Shown in pieces: positions 33,795-38,950 of a DNA stretch of 38,950 nucleotides; position 1 is the first letter of the stretch; the number at the start of each line of letters is the position of its first letter. Both the position numbers and the translations under genes were made by a program. Origin of the DNA: a virus; IMG/VR virus record IMGVR_UViG_3300017951_000004, positions 1 through 38,950 of that record, one strand, 5' to 3'. A model generated the notes under the pieces. It did not search any database. It had not been told where the DNA came from and saw only the letters and a program-made list of their open reading frames with translations.

Positions 33795-34112
33795 ATGAAG
33801 GATATTGTGGCTTTTTTGTTGCTGTTTAACTGCGAATGGGCGGCGCTGGTGCTGCCGTCCAACGCGACGTTTTTTTTAGACGGGGTGATATACGTCCGGC
33901 CAGATATGTTGCGGCACGAGGTGCTCGTTCATGAGGGTTACCATCAATGCCAATACGCTAAAGCCGGGAATAAACCGGCCAAAGATTGGGCCGAATGGAA
34001 ATACCGAGAGGATAGCGCCAAAGCTATCGAGTTAATGTGGCTCTCAGAGCACTCAGGAAGCTCTCTGGGCGTTTTAAAGGCGAAAGATATATATGGGTAT
34101 AGGAAACAATGA
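33795..34112 (+). CDS. Small HExxH protein, putative metallopeptidase
   Basis: This 105-residue protein carries MLRHEVLVHEGYHQCQYAKA with H46-E47-x-x-H50, the zincin motif, followed by Q and a small helix as in compact peptidase-like domains. A possible third ligand lies in the following helix (WAEWKYREDSAKAIELM). The N-terminal 20 residues are hydrophobic and may be a signal or buried strand. It overlaps the next small membrane-protein gene (ATGA). No substrate is evident, and the fold is small for an active protease. Confidence 0.7.
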   Translation: MKDIVAFLLLFNCEWAALVLPSNATFFLDGVIYVRPDMLRHEVLVHEGYHQCQYAKAGNKPAKDWAEWKYREDSAKAIELMWLSEHSGSSLGVLKAKDIYGYRKQ

Positions 34113-34288
34113 TAGAGCGGCTTGTGCGATTTCTGGAGGTGACTGCTGCGATGATCTTCATTGCTGCAAACGGTCTGATGCTTATGACAATTTGGACGGT
34201 CATCACGATAAAGTTAATAGTCCAAGACATTACGTCTCTAATGGTATTGAGGCTATCGAAGCTATTGAAGCGGCGGTCGAAGGACTAA
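34109..34288 (+). CDS. 59-residue membrane protein overlapping DUF3310
   Basis: The ATG at 34109 sits in the stop of the upstream gene (ATGA) behind AGGAAAC. The product has one membrane helix (about residues 13-38, AAMIFIAANGLMLMTIWTVI, then TIKLIV) and a basic C-terminal tail (KLLKRRSK). The coupled start, the clear topology and the poor, cysteine-rich look of the competing frame all favour it. It overlaps the DUF3310 gene in another frame. Function unknown. Confidence 0.65.
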   Translation: MIERLVRFLEVTAAMIFIAANGLMLMTIWTVITIKLIVQDITSLMVLRLSKLLKRRSKD

Positions 34289-34473
34289 CCGGCTTTGAGG
34301 GCGTGTGCACAGGTAACGTGTTTAAATATATGTGGCGCTGGAAACAAAAGAACGGCGTCGAGGATTTACGAAAGGCGCGCTGGTATCTCGAGCGGCTCAT
34401 TTCGTCTCAGGTTAACGCGATCGAAAAGAAATGCGAGGTGTGCGATGGACGATGCAGATGCAGCGGATGTTGA
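34192..34473 (+). CDS. DUF3310 protein
   Basis: The core HDKVNSPRHYVSNGIEAIEA, then GNVFKYMWRWKQKNGVEDLR and KARWYLERLI, is that of DUF3310, a small family common in phages and sometimes linked to nucleotide metabolism. The frame is open back to ATG 34093. The extra N-terminus there is cysteine-rich, unlike the family, and overlaps the membrane-protein gene, so TTG 34192 (93 residues) is preferred with moderate certainty. The end carries CEVCDGRCRCSGC, a possible metal site fused to the usual domain. It overlaps the next gene by 29 bases. Confidence 0.78.
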   Translation: MDGHHDKVNSPRHYVSNGIEAIEAIEAAVEGLTGFEGVCTGNVFKYMWRWKQKNGVEDLRKARWYLERLISSQVNAIEKKCEVCDGRCRCSGC

Positions 34474-34657
34474 ACAGGAACGTCTACTCAGAGACGCAAT
34501 CGCGGCTGCTCAATGCGAACATTTGAAGCCGATGGGGTTTTGTCATAACTGCGGCCAGCTGGTCGGCGCGGAGTTAAAGTTCTGCGATAAAGACTGTCTC
34601 GACGATTGGGAGCTGCGGCAAAACGCTAAATCTAGGTCTGGGTCAAGGTATCTGTGA
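34445..34657 (+). CDS. Small zinc-ribbon protein
   Basis: This 70-residue protein has C33-x-x-C36 and C47-x3-C51 (GFCHNCGQLVGAELKFCDKD, then CLDDWE), a DksA/treble-clef-like ribbon found in many small phage proteins, preceded by an acidic helix. ATG 34445 is inside the end of the DUF3310 gene; the longer frame to 34295 is a shadow of that gene. Possibly binds RNA polymerase or nucleic acid. Confidence 0.72.
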   Translation: MDDADAADVEQERLLRDAIAAAQCEHLKPMGFCHNCGQLVGAELKFCDKDCLDDWELRQNAKSRSGSRYL

Positions 34658-34742
34658 ACCTTTATAGAGTTGATGTGAACGTTTTGTGAAGCATTTGTGA
34701 ATAGTTAAGTGTTTGTTTTTATTGGTTTGTGAATGTTGTGAA
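34653..34742 (+). repeat. Cluster of six TGTGAA repeats upstream of the terS genes
   Basis: TGTGAA occurs at 34653, 34674, 34685, 34696, 34728 and 34737, all on the plus strand. The distances are 21, 11, 11, 32 and 9 bases, mostly near multiples of a helical turn. Most copies read TTTGTGAA or TTGTGAA. The 190-base gap also has AT-rich DNA (34741-34771) and an alternating GC run (34772-34787). Candidate terminase binding (pac) site or replication origin. Confidence 0.6.
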
Positions 34743-34807
34743 GGATTGTATGAATAAAATAGATATATATAGCGCGCACACGCGCGCCATGAGGGGAGAA
34801 AGGGAAA

Positions 34808-34836
34808 GTGAAGGATTTTTGGGGCTAATCCTTCAC
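34808..34836 (+). other. Perfect 10-base hairpin before the terS-like genes
   Basis: GTGAAGGATT (34808-34817) and AATCCTTCAC (34827-34836) pair around a 9-base loop, 11 bases before ATG 34848. The left arm also occurs as a direct repeat at 34738-34747. It may be a protein site or control translation, since the start has no other clear ribosome site. Confidence 0.65.
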
Positions 34837-34847
34837 AGTGAGCCGAT

Positions 34848-35072
34848 ATGAGGAAATGGAAAGCCGACCTTGAGCGGCTCGAGGCAATGCCAGACGAAGT
34901 GATACTTGAGATGGCGAATGGCCTGAATGGGGTTAGCGAAGTTCTAAGGGTATTGGGGGTTAACGGTCGTGCGTTTGAGGAATGGTTATCGAAAGACGAT
35001 AGGCGGCTCAAATGGTGCGAGCACAAAATGAAATCGTTATGGGGTACAGATGGCGGGACAACCAAAGACTAG
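34848..35072 (+). CDS. HTH-only paralogue of the terminase small subunit
   Basis: This 74-residue protein (MPDEVILEMANGLNGVSEVL, then GVNGRAFEEWLSKDD) aligns by eye with the N-terminal HTH of the next gene product (LGPETIEEMLSDGMTLEDVT, then DVPKGALNKWLDQPE). It stops where the oligomerisation domain would begin. It overlaps the terS gene by 23 bases. It may bind the same packaging site and modulate packaging, or regulate the promoter region upstream. A remnant is less likely, since the frame and coupling are intact. Confidence 0.75.
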   Translation: MRKWKADLERLEAMPDEVILEMANGLNGVSEVLRVLGVNGRAFEEWLSKDDRRLKWCEHKMKSLWGTDGGTTKD

Positions 35073-35517
35073 AAAAGCATTAGTGAAGCTCAACGCGTTA
35101 GGCCCAGAGACAATCGAGGAGATGTTGTCAGACGGCATGACGTTAGAGGATGTAACCAAGACGCTAGACGTGCCAAAGGGTGCGCTGAACAAATGGCTTG
35201 ACCAACCAGAACAGCAGGGTCTATACGCACGCGCGCGAGCCAAGGCGGCGCATAACTTGGCCGAACAAGCGATAGCCATTGCTGATGGCGCAGACAGCGA
35301 CGGCGACGTGGCGCGCGACCGGCTGCGGGTGGACACGCGCAAGTGGATCGCATCCCGATGGAACGCCAGCGCTTACGCTGACCAGAAAAACGCGCAAGTC
35401 ATTGTTAATGTTGGGGATTTACATCTATCCGCACTGCGGAATAGGACTATCGATGTCAACGACGTACACGAGGTTGACACTATTGAGTCAAGCAGCTCTC
35501 CGAGCTTAGAGGAATAA
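35050..35517 (+). CDS. terS: Terminase small subunit
   Basis: This 155-residue DNA-recognition subunit has an N-terminal HTH (about residues 18-52), a helical middle (ARARAKAAHNLAEQAIAIAD) and the signature RLRVDTRKWIASRWNASAYA with D-Q-K after it, typical of Sf6-like small terminases. It selects viral DNA and hands it to TerL. An acidic tail follows, which may contact TerL. It is separated from terL by about 3 kb of accessory genes. The repeat cluster just upstream is a natural candidate for its binding site. Confidence 0.88.
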   Translation: MAGQPKTRKALVKLNALGPETIEEMLSDGMTLEDVTKTLDVPKGALNKWLDQPEQQGLYARARAKAAHNLAEQAIAIADGADSDGDVARDRLRVDTRKWIASRWNASAYADQKNAQVIVNVGDLHLSALRNRTIDVNDVHEVDTIESSSSPSLEE

Positions 35518-35799
35518 ACCTTTTAAAATCAAGCACTTAGGTTGTGTGCGCCCGGTATTTAGACGCGATCCAAAAATCCGGTTACCTTTGATGACCCCCC
35601 GGGGTGGGCCGGTGGGGGGCGGCTGCTGCTGCGGCAGCTGACAGACATCTGGCCCATACCCCCTCCCCCGGCCGTTGTTGCGCCCCCGCAACAAAAAAAA
35701 TTATTTTTTTATAATACGTTCTGACAGCTTGACACCTTGACGTAGATGTAGAGAATAACAACTGCAGTATTTATTTTTTAATTAATTTTTGGGGGCAAC
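35518..35799. other. GC-rich intergenic island with C/G runs and a hairpin
   Basis: No gene is seen in these 282 bases. Part one (35593-35690) has long C and G runs: a G-rich plus-strand stretch at 35600-35622, and minus-strand G5 tracts at 35659-35669 and 35683-35687, both with G-quadruplex character. A perfect 8-base stem TTGTTGCG/CGCAACAA with loop CCCC lies at 35675-35694 and is followed by A and then T runs (35693-35710), so it may terminate terS transcription. The rest is AT-rich and holds a promoter. Confidence 0.6.
35729..35756 (+). promoter_or_regulatory. Candidate promoter for the small-gene operon
   Basis: A perfect -35 TTGACA (35729-35734) is followed after 16 bases by GAGAAT (35751-35756, four of six). 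It is 44 bases before the ATG at 35800 and after the hairpin, so it is well placed. Confidence 0.45.
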
Positions 35800-36267
35800 A
35801 TGAAAACTGAGCAATTTTACTTAGACGAAGCAAAGCAGCACGAGCAGCGCAAATTTGACAGCATCGAGAACTGCGACACCGACGGGTTTGTGTCGCAGTG
35901 GGCTTCTGACTTGTGTGCTCGAGAGTCACGCTTGAAGGCGGTCGTTGCGAAGCATAACGGCCGGTATTGGTTCGACGGTTTGTACCACGGCGACCGACGC
36001 GTTTTAGCCAAAAAAGTTAACGGACGTTTCGGCGCGTCTTGGTTGCTTCACTCCGACGAGGCCGACCGTTACGGCCGCAAGTTTATTCCTTTCGCTGGTC
36101 ACGGCCGTAAAAGTAACGTTCAGAAAAAGTTGGGTTTGACCGAGCGCAGAGAGTTGGCAGCTGCGTGGGTGGCTATGCAGGGCGGGACGTGCCAGACACA
36201 CGCCCGGCCGGTTGCATTTCGTACGGGCTGCAAGTGGGGCTCTGACGCTGACTTAATTGAATCTTAA
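35800..36267 (+). CDS. Protein of unknown function, first gene after the GC island
   Basis: This 155-residue protein has an acidic N-terminal helix (FYLDEAKQHEQRKFDSIE), then a basic, aromatic domain (GRYWFDGLYHGDRRVLAKKV, ASWLLHSDEADRYGRKFIPF). A C-terminal helical part follows (LGLTERRELAAAWVAMQG). No catalytic pattern is recognised. It starts a string of closely spaced small genes leading to the recombinase. It has a GGGGG ribosome site. Confidence 0.75.
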   Translation: MKTEQFYLDEAKQHEQRKFDSIENCDTDGFVSQWASDLCARESRLKAVVAKHNGRYWFDGLYHGDRRVLAKKVNGRFGASWLLHSDEADRYGRKFIPFAGHGRKSNVQKKLGLTERRELAAAWVAMQGGTCQTHARPVAFRTGCKWGSDADLIES

Positions 36268-36279
36268 TAGGGGGACGAC

Positions 36280-36543
36280 ATGAACAAATTTAATTATCAC
36301 GGAACATTCGACTGCCGCTGGTGCGGCAGACACACCCGGGACACTGAACACGAAAACGGCGAGGTTCAGTTGTGCCCACATTGCTATCAGCTGTCTGAGT
36401 TTGACAACATGATCTGCGACGGCGACGAGTTGAGCACCGCGCAGCAGAACACTGCGCTAGTCGTCGCGAGAGACCTCGAGACGAAATGCGAGCACAACGC
36501 GGCTGACCTTTTCCCATTCTTATCTGAACTTAAGGGGGCGTAA
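36280..36543 (+). CDS. Small zinc-finger protein
   Basis: This 87-residue protein has two cysteine pairs, C12-x-x-C15 and C32-x-x-C35 (FDCRWCGRHTR, then QLCPHCYQLSEFD), forming a zinc ribbon, followed by a helical region. Such proteins often bind nucleic acid or RNA polymerase. It sits in the small-gene operon with a GGGGGAC ribosome site. No named family is recognised. Confidence 0.72.
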   Translation: MNKFNYHGTFDCRWCGRHTRDTEHENGEVQLCPHCYQLSEFDNMICDGDELSTAQQNTALVVARDLETKCEHNAADLFPFLSELKGA

Positions 36544-36544
36544 C

Positions 36545-36838
36545 ATGACGCATACATCTACTCTCACCGCCAATCCTAATTTCCCTACAAGCTTCAATAA
36601 ATTCATCAAGCGCGTTAACGAAATTAAATTTATTAAGCAGGGCTATAGCGCAGCACAAATTCAAGAAATCTTTGAGTGGGCGGCTTTGTGCAGTACCAAA
36701 TTAAAAAATTCGGAATCTGGCGCAGGGTCTTTTGACGAGTACGAGCAAGAGCAAAAAAATGACCCAAGACAAAAATGGCAGTTCGTCCCTTACCTACGGG
36801 GCGACAGACTTATTCTTAACATTCGCAGGGGGGCATAA
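36545..36838 (+). CDS. Small protein of unknown function
   Basis: This 97-residue protein has a helical middle (NKFIKRVNEIKFIKQGYSAA, QIQEIFEWAAL) and a polar, Gln/Lys-rich end. It begins two bases after the zinc-finger gene. A different frame also open over its 3' end belongs to the next gene only from 36840 on. No motif suggests a function. Confidence 0.68.
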   Translation: MTHTSTLTANPNFPTSFNKFIKRVNEIKFIKQGYSAAQIQEIFEWAALCSTKLKNSESGAGSFDEYEQEQKNDPRQKWQFVPYLRGDRLILNIRRGA

Positions 36839-36839
36839 A

Positions 36840-37001
36840 ATGAAAAAAGAAAAAGAGTTAAATCAAGAATCCGAGCCACGGTGGCGCGCACCAGACCATT
36901 GGCGCTTAAGCGAATGGGAGCAGGACAAGTTTCACGAAACCCGAATGTTTATGGCCGCGCAAATTGGGCAACGGAATTTTTGGGAAAAAGAGCCCGAGTA
37001 A
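36840..37001 (+). CDS. 53-residue charged protein of unknown function
   Basis: This small, strongly charged protein (KKEKELNQESEPRWRAPDHW, then RLSEWEQDKFHETRMF) is translated from ATG 36840 behind a GGGGGG ribosome site. The open frame extends back to 36732, but there it overlaps the upstream gene and lacks a ribosome site. Probably a host-interaction or regulatory protein, as many such early small phage proteins are; this is a guess. Confidence 0.6.
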   Translation: MKKEKELNQESEPRWRAPDHWRLSEWEQDKFHETRMFMAAQIGQRNFWEKEPE

Positions 37002-37011
37002 TTTTTCGATT

Positions 37012-37296
37012 ATGCAAATTGAGATCATTGAAGACGGCAAGTCGGTTCAGTACAGCACTAAACGCTGGATCGACATCTATCTAGCCCATAGACGCCTCAC
37101 AGACCTTCAGGACGTTGCTGACGGCGCTGTAGGCGTGTGGCTGGATGGTAAGCCGTCTGATGTGGCTAAAGCGCTCTCAGCGGCCTCTGAGTGGCTCTCA
37201 GAGCGTGACCGCAAGGATAGAGAGGAACGTAAACGGCTTAACAGCAAAAAGCGCCCGTTGCGTTTAGAGGATGTGTGGAACAGGAGAATTAAGTAA
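37012..37296 (+). CDS. Small helical protein of unknown function
   Basis: This 94-residue protein has a short beta start (MQIEIIEDGKSVQYSTKRWI) and then helices ending in a very basic region (ERDRKDREERKRLNSKKRPL). I prefer ATG 37012 because the longer frame from 36964 overlaps the preceding gene. The stop overlaps the recombinase start (TAATG), so this protein is made together with the recombinase and may be its partner. No family is recognised. Confidence 0.68.
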   Translation: MQIEIIEDGKSVQYSTKRWIDIYLAHRRLTDLQDVADGAVGVWLDGKPSDVAKALSAASEWLSERDRKDREERKRLNSKKRPLRLEDVWNRRIK

Positions 37297-37958
37297 TGAC
37301 GACTTACGGTTACATACGGGTGTCGACTGACGAGCAGATTGACGGCACGAGTCTAGACGATCAGCGCCGCCAGATAACAGGCAACGCGTTATCTCACGAT
37401 CTCGAAATCGATGAGTGGATTGAGGACGGGGGTGTTTCGGGCGCAGAGGCATTCTTTGACCGGCTGGGCCGTCACGGTGTCAGGCTGGTCGATGGCGATA
37501 CGATTATTGTTGCGAAGCTGGACAGGTTTAGCCGTGACGCGGCTGACGCGCTGTCGACCATTCGCGAGCTGGGCCGGTTGAATGCGCGTTTGATTATTAA
37601 CGGGCATGGCGACGTGATGGACGAGACGAACGTCGTTGGCCGGTTGATGCTGGAAGTTATGGCGGTGTTTGCTGGCCATGAGCGCCGGGTGATTAAGGCA
37701 CGGCAAAAAGACGGACAGAGAGCGAAGCGAGCGCGGGGTGGTCATATTGGTGGCAGCGCGCCGTTTGGGTTTCGTGTTGAGGGTTCTGGTAAGTCTGCGG
37801 TGTTGGTTGCGGACAAAGAGCAGCAAGACGCGATTGTCACGATGAAAAGTTTGCGCGACGACGGGATGAGTTTCCGGCGCATATCAAAAGTGATTGAAAC
37901 GCAGTATGGGTTTACAATATCGCACGAGGCAGTCCGACGTGCGGTAGGAGTTATATGA
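37296..37958 (+). CDS. Serine recombinase (resolvase/invertase type)
   Basis: This 220-residue enzyme has the catalytic start YGYIRVSTDEQ with nucleophile S10 and R8. AKLDRFSRDAADAL (the KLDR-SR motif) and a long helix near LEVMAVFAGHERRVIKAR follow. The C-terminal part, after GHIGGSAPFGFRV, is a short helix-turn-helix region (SFRRISKVIETQYGF, ISHEAVRRAV). This length is near that of resolvases and invertases, much smaller than serine integrases. It overlaps the protease gene (ATGA). Because a tyrosine integrase is also present, its task is probably resolution or inversion, for which no site has been proven. Confidence 0.92.
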   Translation: MTTYGYIRVSTDEQIDGTSLDDQRRQITGNALSHDLEIDEWIEDGGVSGAEAFFDRLGRHGVRLVDGDTIIVAKLDRFSRDAADALSTIRELGRLNARLIINGHGDVMDETNVVGRLMLEVMAVFAGHERRVIKARQKDGQRAKRARGGHIGGSAPFGFRVEGSGKSAVLVADKEQQDAIVTMKSLRDDGMSFRRISKVIETQYGFTISHEAVRRAVGVI

Positions 37959-38377
37959 CAACGATAGCGACGAACGGGAAAGTGATTGCGGCAGATAGCC
38001 GTATAACGGGTGACTACATCGACAGTCACCCGAAATTATTTCAGATAGGCGATAGTGTGTTTGGGATCGCTGGAATGATGACGCGGGTTTTAAAAGTCAT
38101 TGATTGGTTGTCGATGGGCTGTCCAGAATCAAACAAGCCTGACGTTAACGACGACGGGTTCACTTTGTTGCAAGTTTGTTCTGAAGGGATTTTTTATTGG
38201 GACGGAAATTTACGGCCGGTGCAGATGCGTGGGCCGTATGCGGCGATTGGTTCAGGGTCACAATACGCGATGGGCGCAATGCACGCTGGTAAGAACCCGC
38301 GCCGTGCGGTTGAGATTTGTTGTGAACTTGACGAGTCGACAGCGCCGCCGATCGTTGTAATGAGAGTGCCGCGTTAG
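37955..38377 (+). CDS. Proteasome/HslV-like Ntn hydrolase
   Basis: This 140-residue protein starts MTTIATNGKVIAADSRITG. After Met removal the first residue is Thr1, the nucleophile of HslV and proteasome beta subunits. D13 and K26 (SHPKLFQIGDSVFGIAG) fit the D17 and K33 of HslV by eye, and the late GSGSQYAMGAMHAGKNPRRA corresponds to the conserved GSGG-type segment with its helix. It is slightly shorter than HslV. It starts in the recombinase stop (ATGA) behind TAGGAG. No HslU-like ATPase is encoded, so it may work alone, use host HslU, or process virion proteins. Confidence 0.85.
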   Translation: MTTIATNGKVIAADSRITGDYIDSHPKLFQIGDSVFGIAGMMTRVLKVIDWLSMGCPESNKPDVNDDGFTLLQVCSEGIFYWDGNLRPVQMRGPYAAIGSGSQYAMGAMHAGKNPRRAVEICCELDESTAPPIVVMRVPR

Positions 38378-38526
38378 CGGCGTTTGTTGATTAGCGAGAA
38401 AAGCGTGGCGACCTTTTCTTCGAGGACTTTTATTTTGACGTTTACTTCAGCGCGAAACGCCACACCAATCGCGCCGACTGCGATGAGCGCGGATAAGATT
38501 GGCCAAAGTTCTAAGAAGGTTTCCAT
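38374..38526 (-). CDS. 50-residue membrane protein on the minus strand
   Basis: The frame gives an N-terminal membrane helix (about residues 5-24, LELWPILSALIAVGAIGVAF) followed by a coiled coil (VNVKIKVLEEKVATLFSLIN) and a KRR end. This resembles tiny phage membrane proteins with a VLEEKV-type coil. The stop TAA shares the TTAG tetranucleotide with the protease stop TAG on the other strand. No ribosome site is seen before the ATG; a TATATAT lies close upstream, so a leaderless message is possible. Holin-like or regulatory role unproven. Confidence 0.6.
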   Translation of the reverse strand: METFLELWPILSALIAVGAIGVAFRAEVNVKIKVLEEKVATLFSLINKRR

Positions 38527-38573
38527 GTCGCATATATAGAATTTTTAGACGAATTATAAATTGATAACCCACT

Positions 38574-38950
38574 ATGGAAAATGAAAATCCCTTTATAGAT
38601 TTTTTAGACAGGTACGGAAAAAAGCCGGTTCTGTTTGTGACCGAAGTTCTTGGTGTTAAACCAGACAAATGGCAGACAGAATTTTTGAACGCGATTGCTA
38701 AAGGCCACAGGCGCATTAGCGTTCGTTCGGGTCACGGTGTCGGCAAGTCAACTGCGGCCTCATGGGCGATGCTTTGGTATATGCTGACCCGCTACCCGGT
38801 AAAAGTTGTGGTGACCGCTCCGACGTCCAGTCAGTTGTACGACGCACTTTTTGCCGAACTGAAGCGCTGGGTCAAAGAATTACCCGACGCGCTTAATCAG
38901 CTGCTCGAAGTTAAGTCAGAACGTATCGAGCTCAAGTCGTCGCCAACCGA
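38574..38950 (+). CDS. terL: Terminase large subunit, N-terminal part (continues at base 1)
   Basis: This part starts at ATG 38574 and carries the ATPase Walker A SVRSGHGVGKSTAASW with K58, preceded by the adenine-region helix (PDKWQTEFLNAIAKG). Bases 38828-38950 are the same as 1-123, where the gene goes on, for 469 residues in all. No ribosome site is clear; a second ATG at 38581 is out of frame. The gene follows a convergent membrane-protein gene with a 47-base gap. Confidence 0.95.
   Translation, partial: MENENPFIDFLDRYGKKPVLFVTEVLGVKPDKWQTEFLNAIAKGHRRISVRSGHGVGKSTAASWAMLWYMLTRYPVKVVVTAPTSSQLYDALFAELKRWVKELPDALNQLLEVKSERIELKSSPT
38828..38950. repeat. Right copy of exact terminal direct repeat
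   Basis: Identical to bases 1-123. Joining the ends restores an intact terL reading frame without a frame shift. Confidence 0.97.

Noticed and set aside
34772-34787. Alternating GC run as a Z-DNA switch
   Set aside because: Only 16 bases of alternating sequence. Noted as part of the repeat-rich gap but too short to claim a function.
34643-35065. 140-residue minus-strand open frame opposite the repeat cluster and the HTH-only gene
   Set aside because: The frame runs through the repeat region and opposite a recognisable TerS-like HTH. It looks like a shadow.
37389-37826. 145-residue minus-strand open frame opposite the serine recombinase
   Set aside because: The plus strand carries all the recombinase motifs here, and the minus product is basic low-quality sequence.

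Overview
The window looks like a complete, circularly closed (or terminally redundant) genome of a temperate tailed phage with a short-tail (podovirus-like) virion. Bases 1-123 recur exactly at 38828-38950 and the large terminase gene runs across that junction, so the unique length is 38827 bases. The host is probably a marine or aquatic alphaproteobacterium. The best clue is an attachment core at 23258-23307 that copies the 3' part of an initiator tRNA-fMet(CAU) gene, CCA included, in the version with a TCAGG/CCTGA anticodon stem that I associate with alphaproteobacteria. The marine assignment rests only on the general look of the structural proteins.

Layout. (1) 1-6623, head module on +: TerL C-terminal part, portal, a small protein, scaffold, major capsid protein (DUF5309/SU10-like), a terminator, a small protein and a head-tail adaptor. 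(2) 6626-10902: tail-fibre region of short beta-rich proteins and small fibre-associated proteins, with a duplicated fibre + partner cassette. (3) 10903-12743, lysis block: a tiny basic protein, two one-helix membrane proteins, an HNH endonuclease, a 3-TM holin and a GH24 lysozyme. (4) 12743-22764: tail hub/closure protein and large internal virion (ejection) proteins. (5) 22673-25190, lysogeny region: a two-gene minus-strand cassette, a terminator, attP with six integrase arm-type repeats, tyrosine integrase, a convergent AlpA/Xis-like regulator, a palindromic operator and a Cro-like regulator. (6) 25187-33409, replication and recombination: RuvC-like nuclease, SNF2 helicase, a small protein, DUF2800 (Cas4-like nuclease), DUF2815 (ssDNA-binding-like), family A DNA polymerase and a P4-type primase-helicase. 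(7) 33418-38950, accessory and packaging region: NrdR-type zinc ribbon, HExxH protein, small membrane protein, DUF3310, zinc ribbons, a repeat-rich site, terminase small subunit with an HTH-only paralogue, unknown small genes, serine recombinase, a proteasome/HslV-like Ntn hydrolase, a minus-strand membrane protein, and the start of TerL.

How it works together. Integrase and the Xis-like protein act on attP. The Cro-like gene leads an early operon with tightly coupled starts (GTGA/ATGA overlaps) that feeds replication. TerS/TerL then fill a scaffolded prohead, which is closed by the adaptor and beta-propeller hub and loaded with ejection proteins. No phage RNA polymerase and no recognisable prohead protease of the usual families is seen, so host transcription is presumably used. 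The features I rank highest are the HslV-like protease next to a second (serine) recombinase, the fully laid-out attP, the HTH-only TerS paralogue beside an iteron-like repeat cluster, and several genes under 60 codons found by reading gaps and alternative frames.
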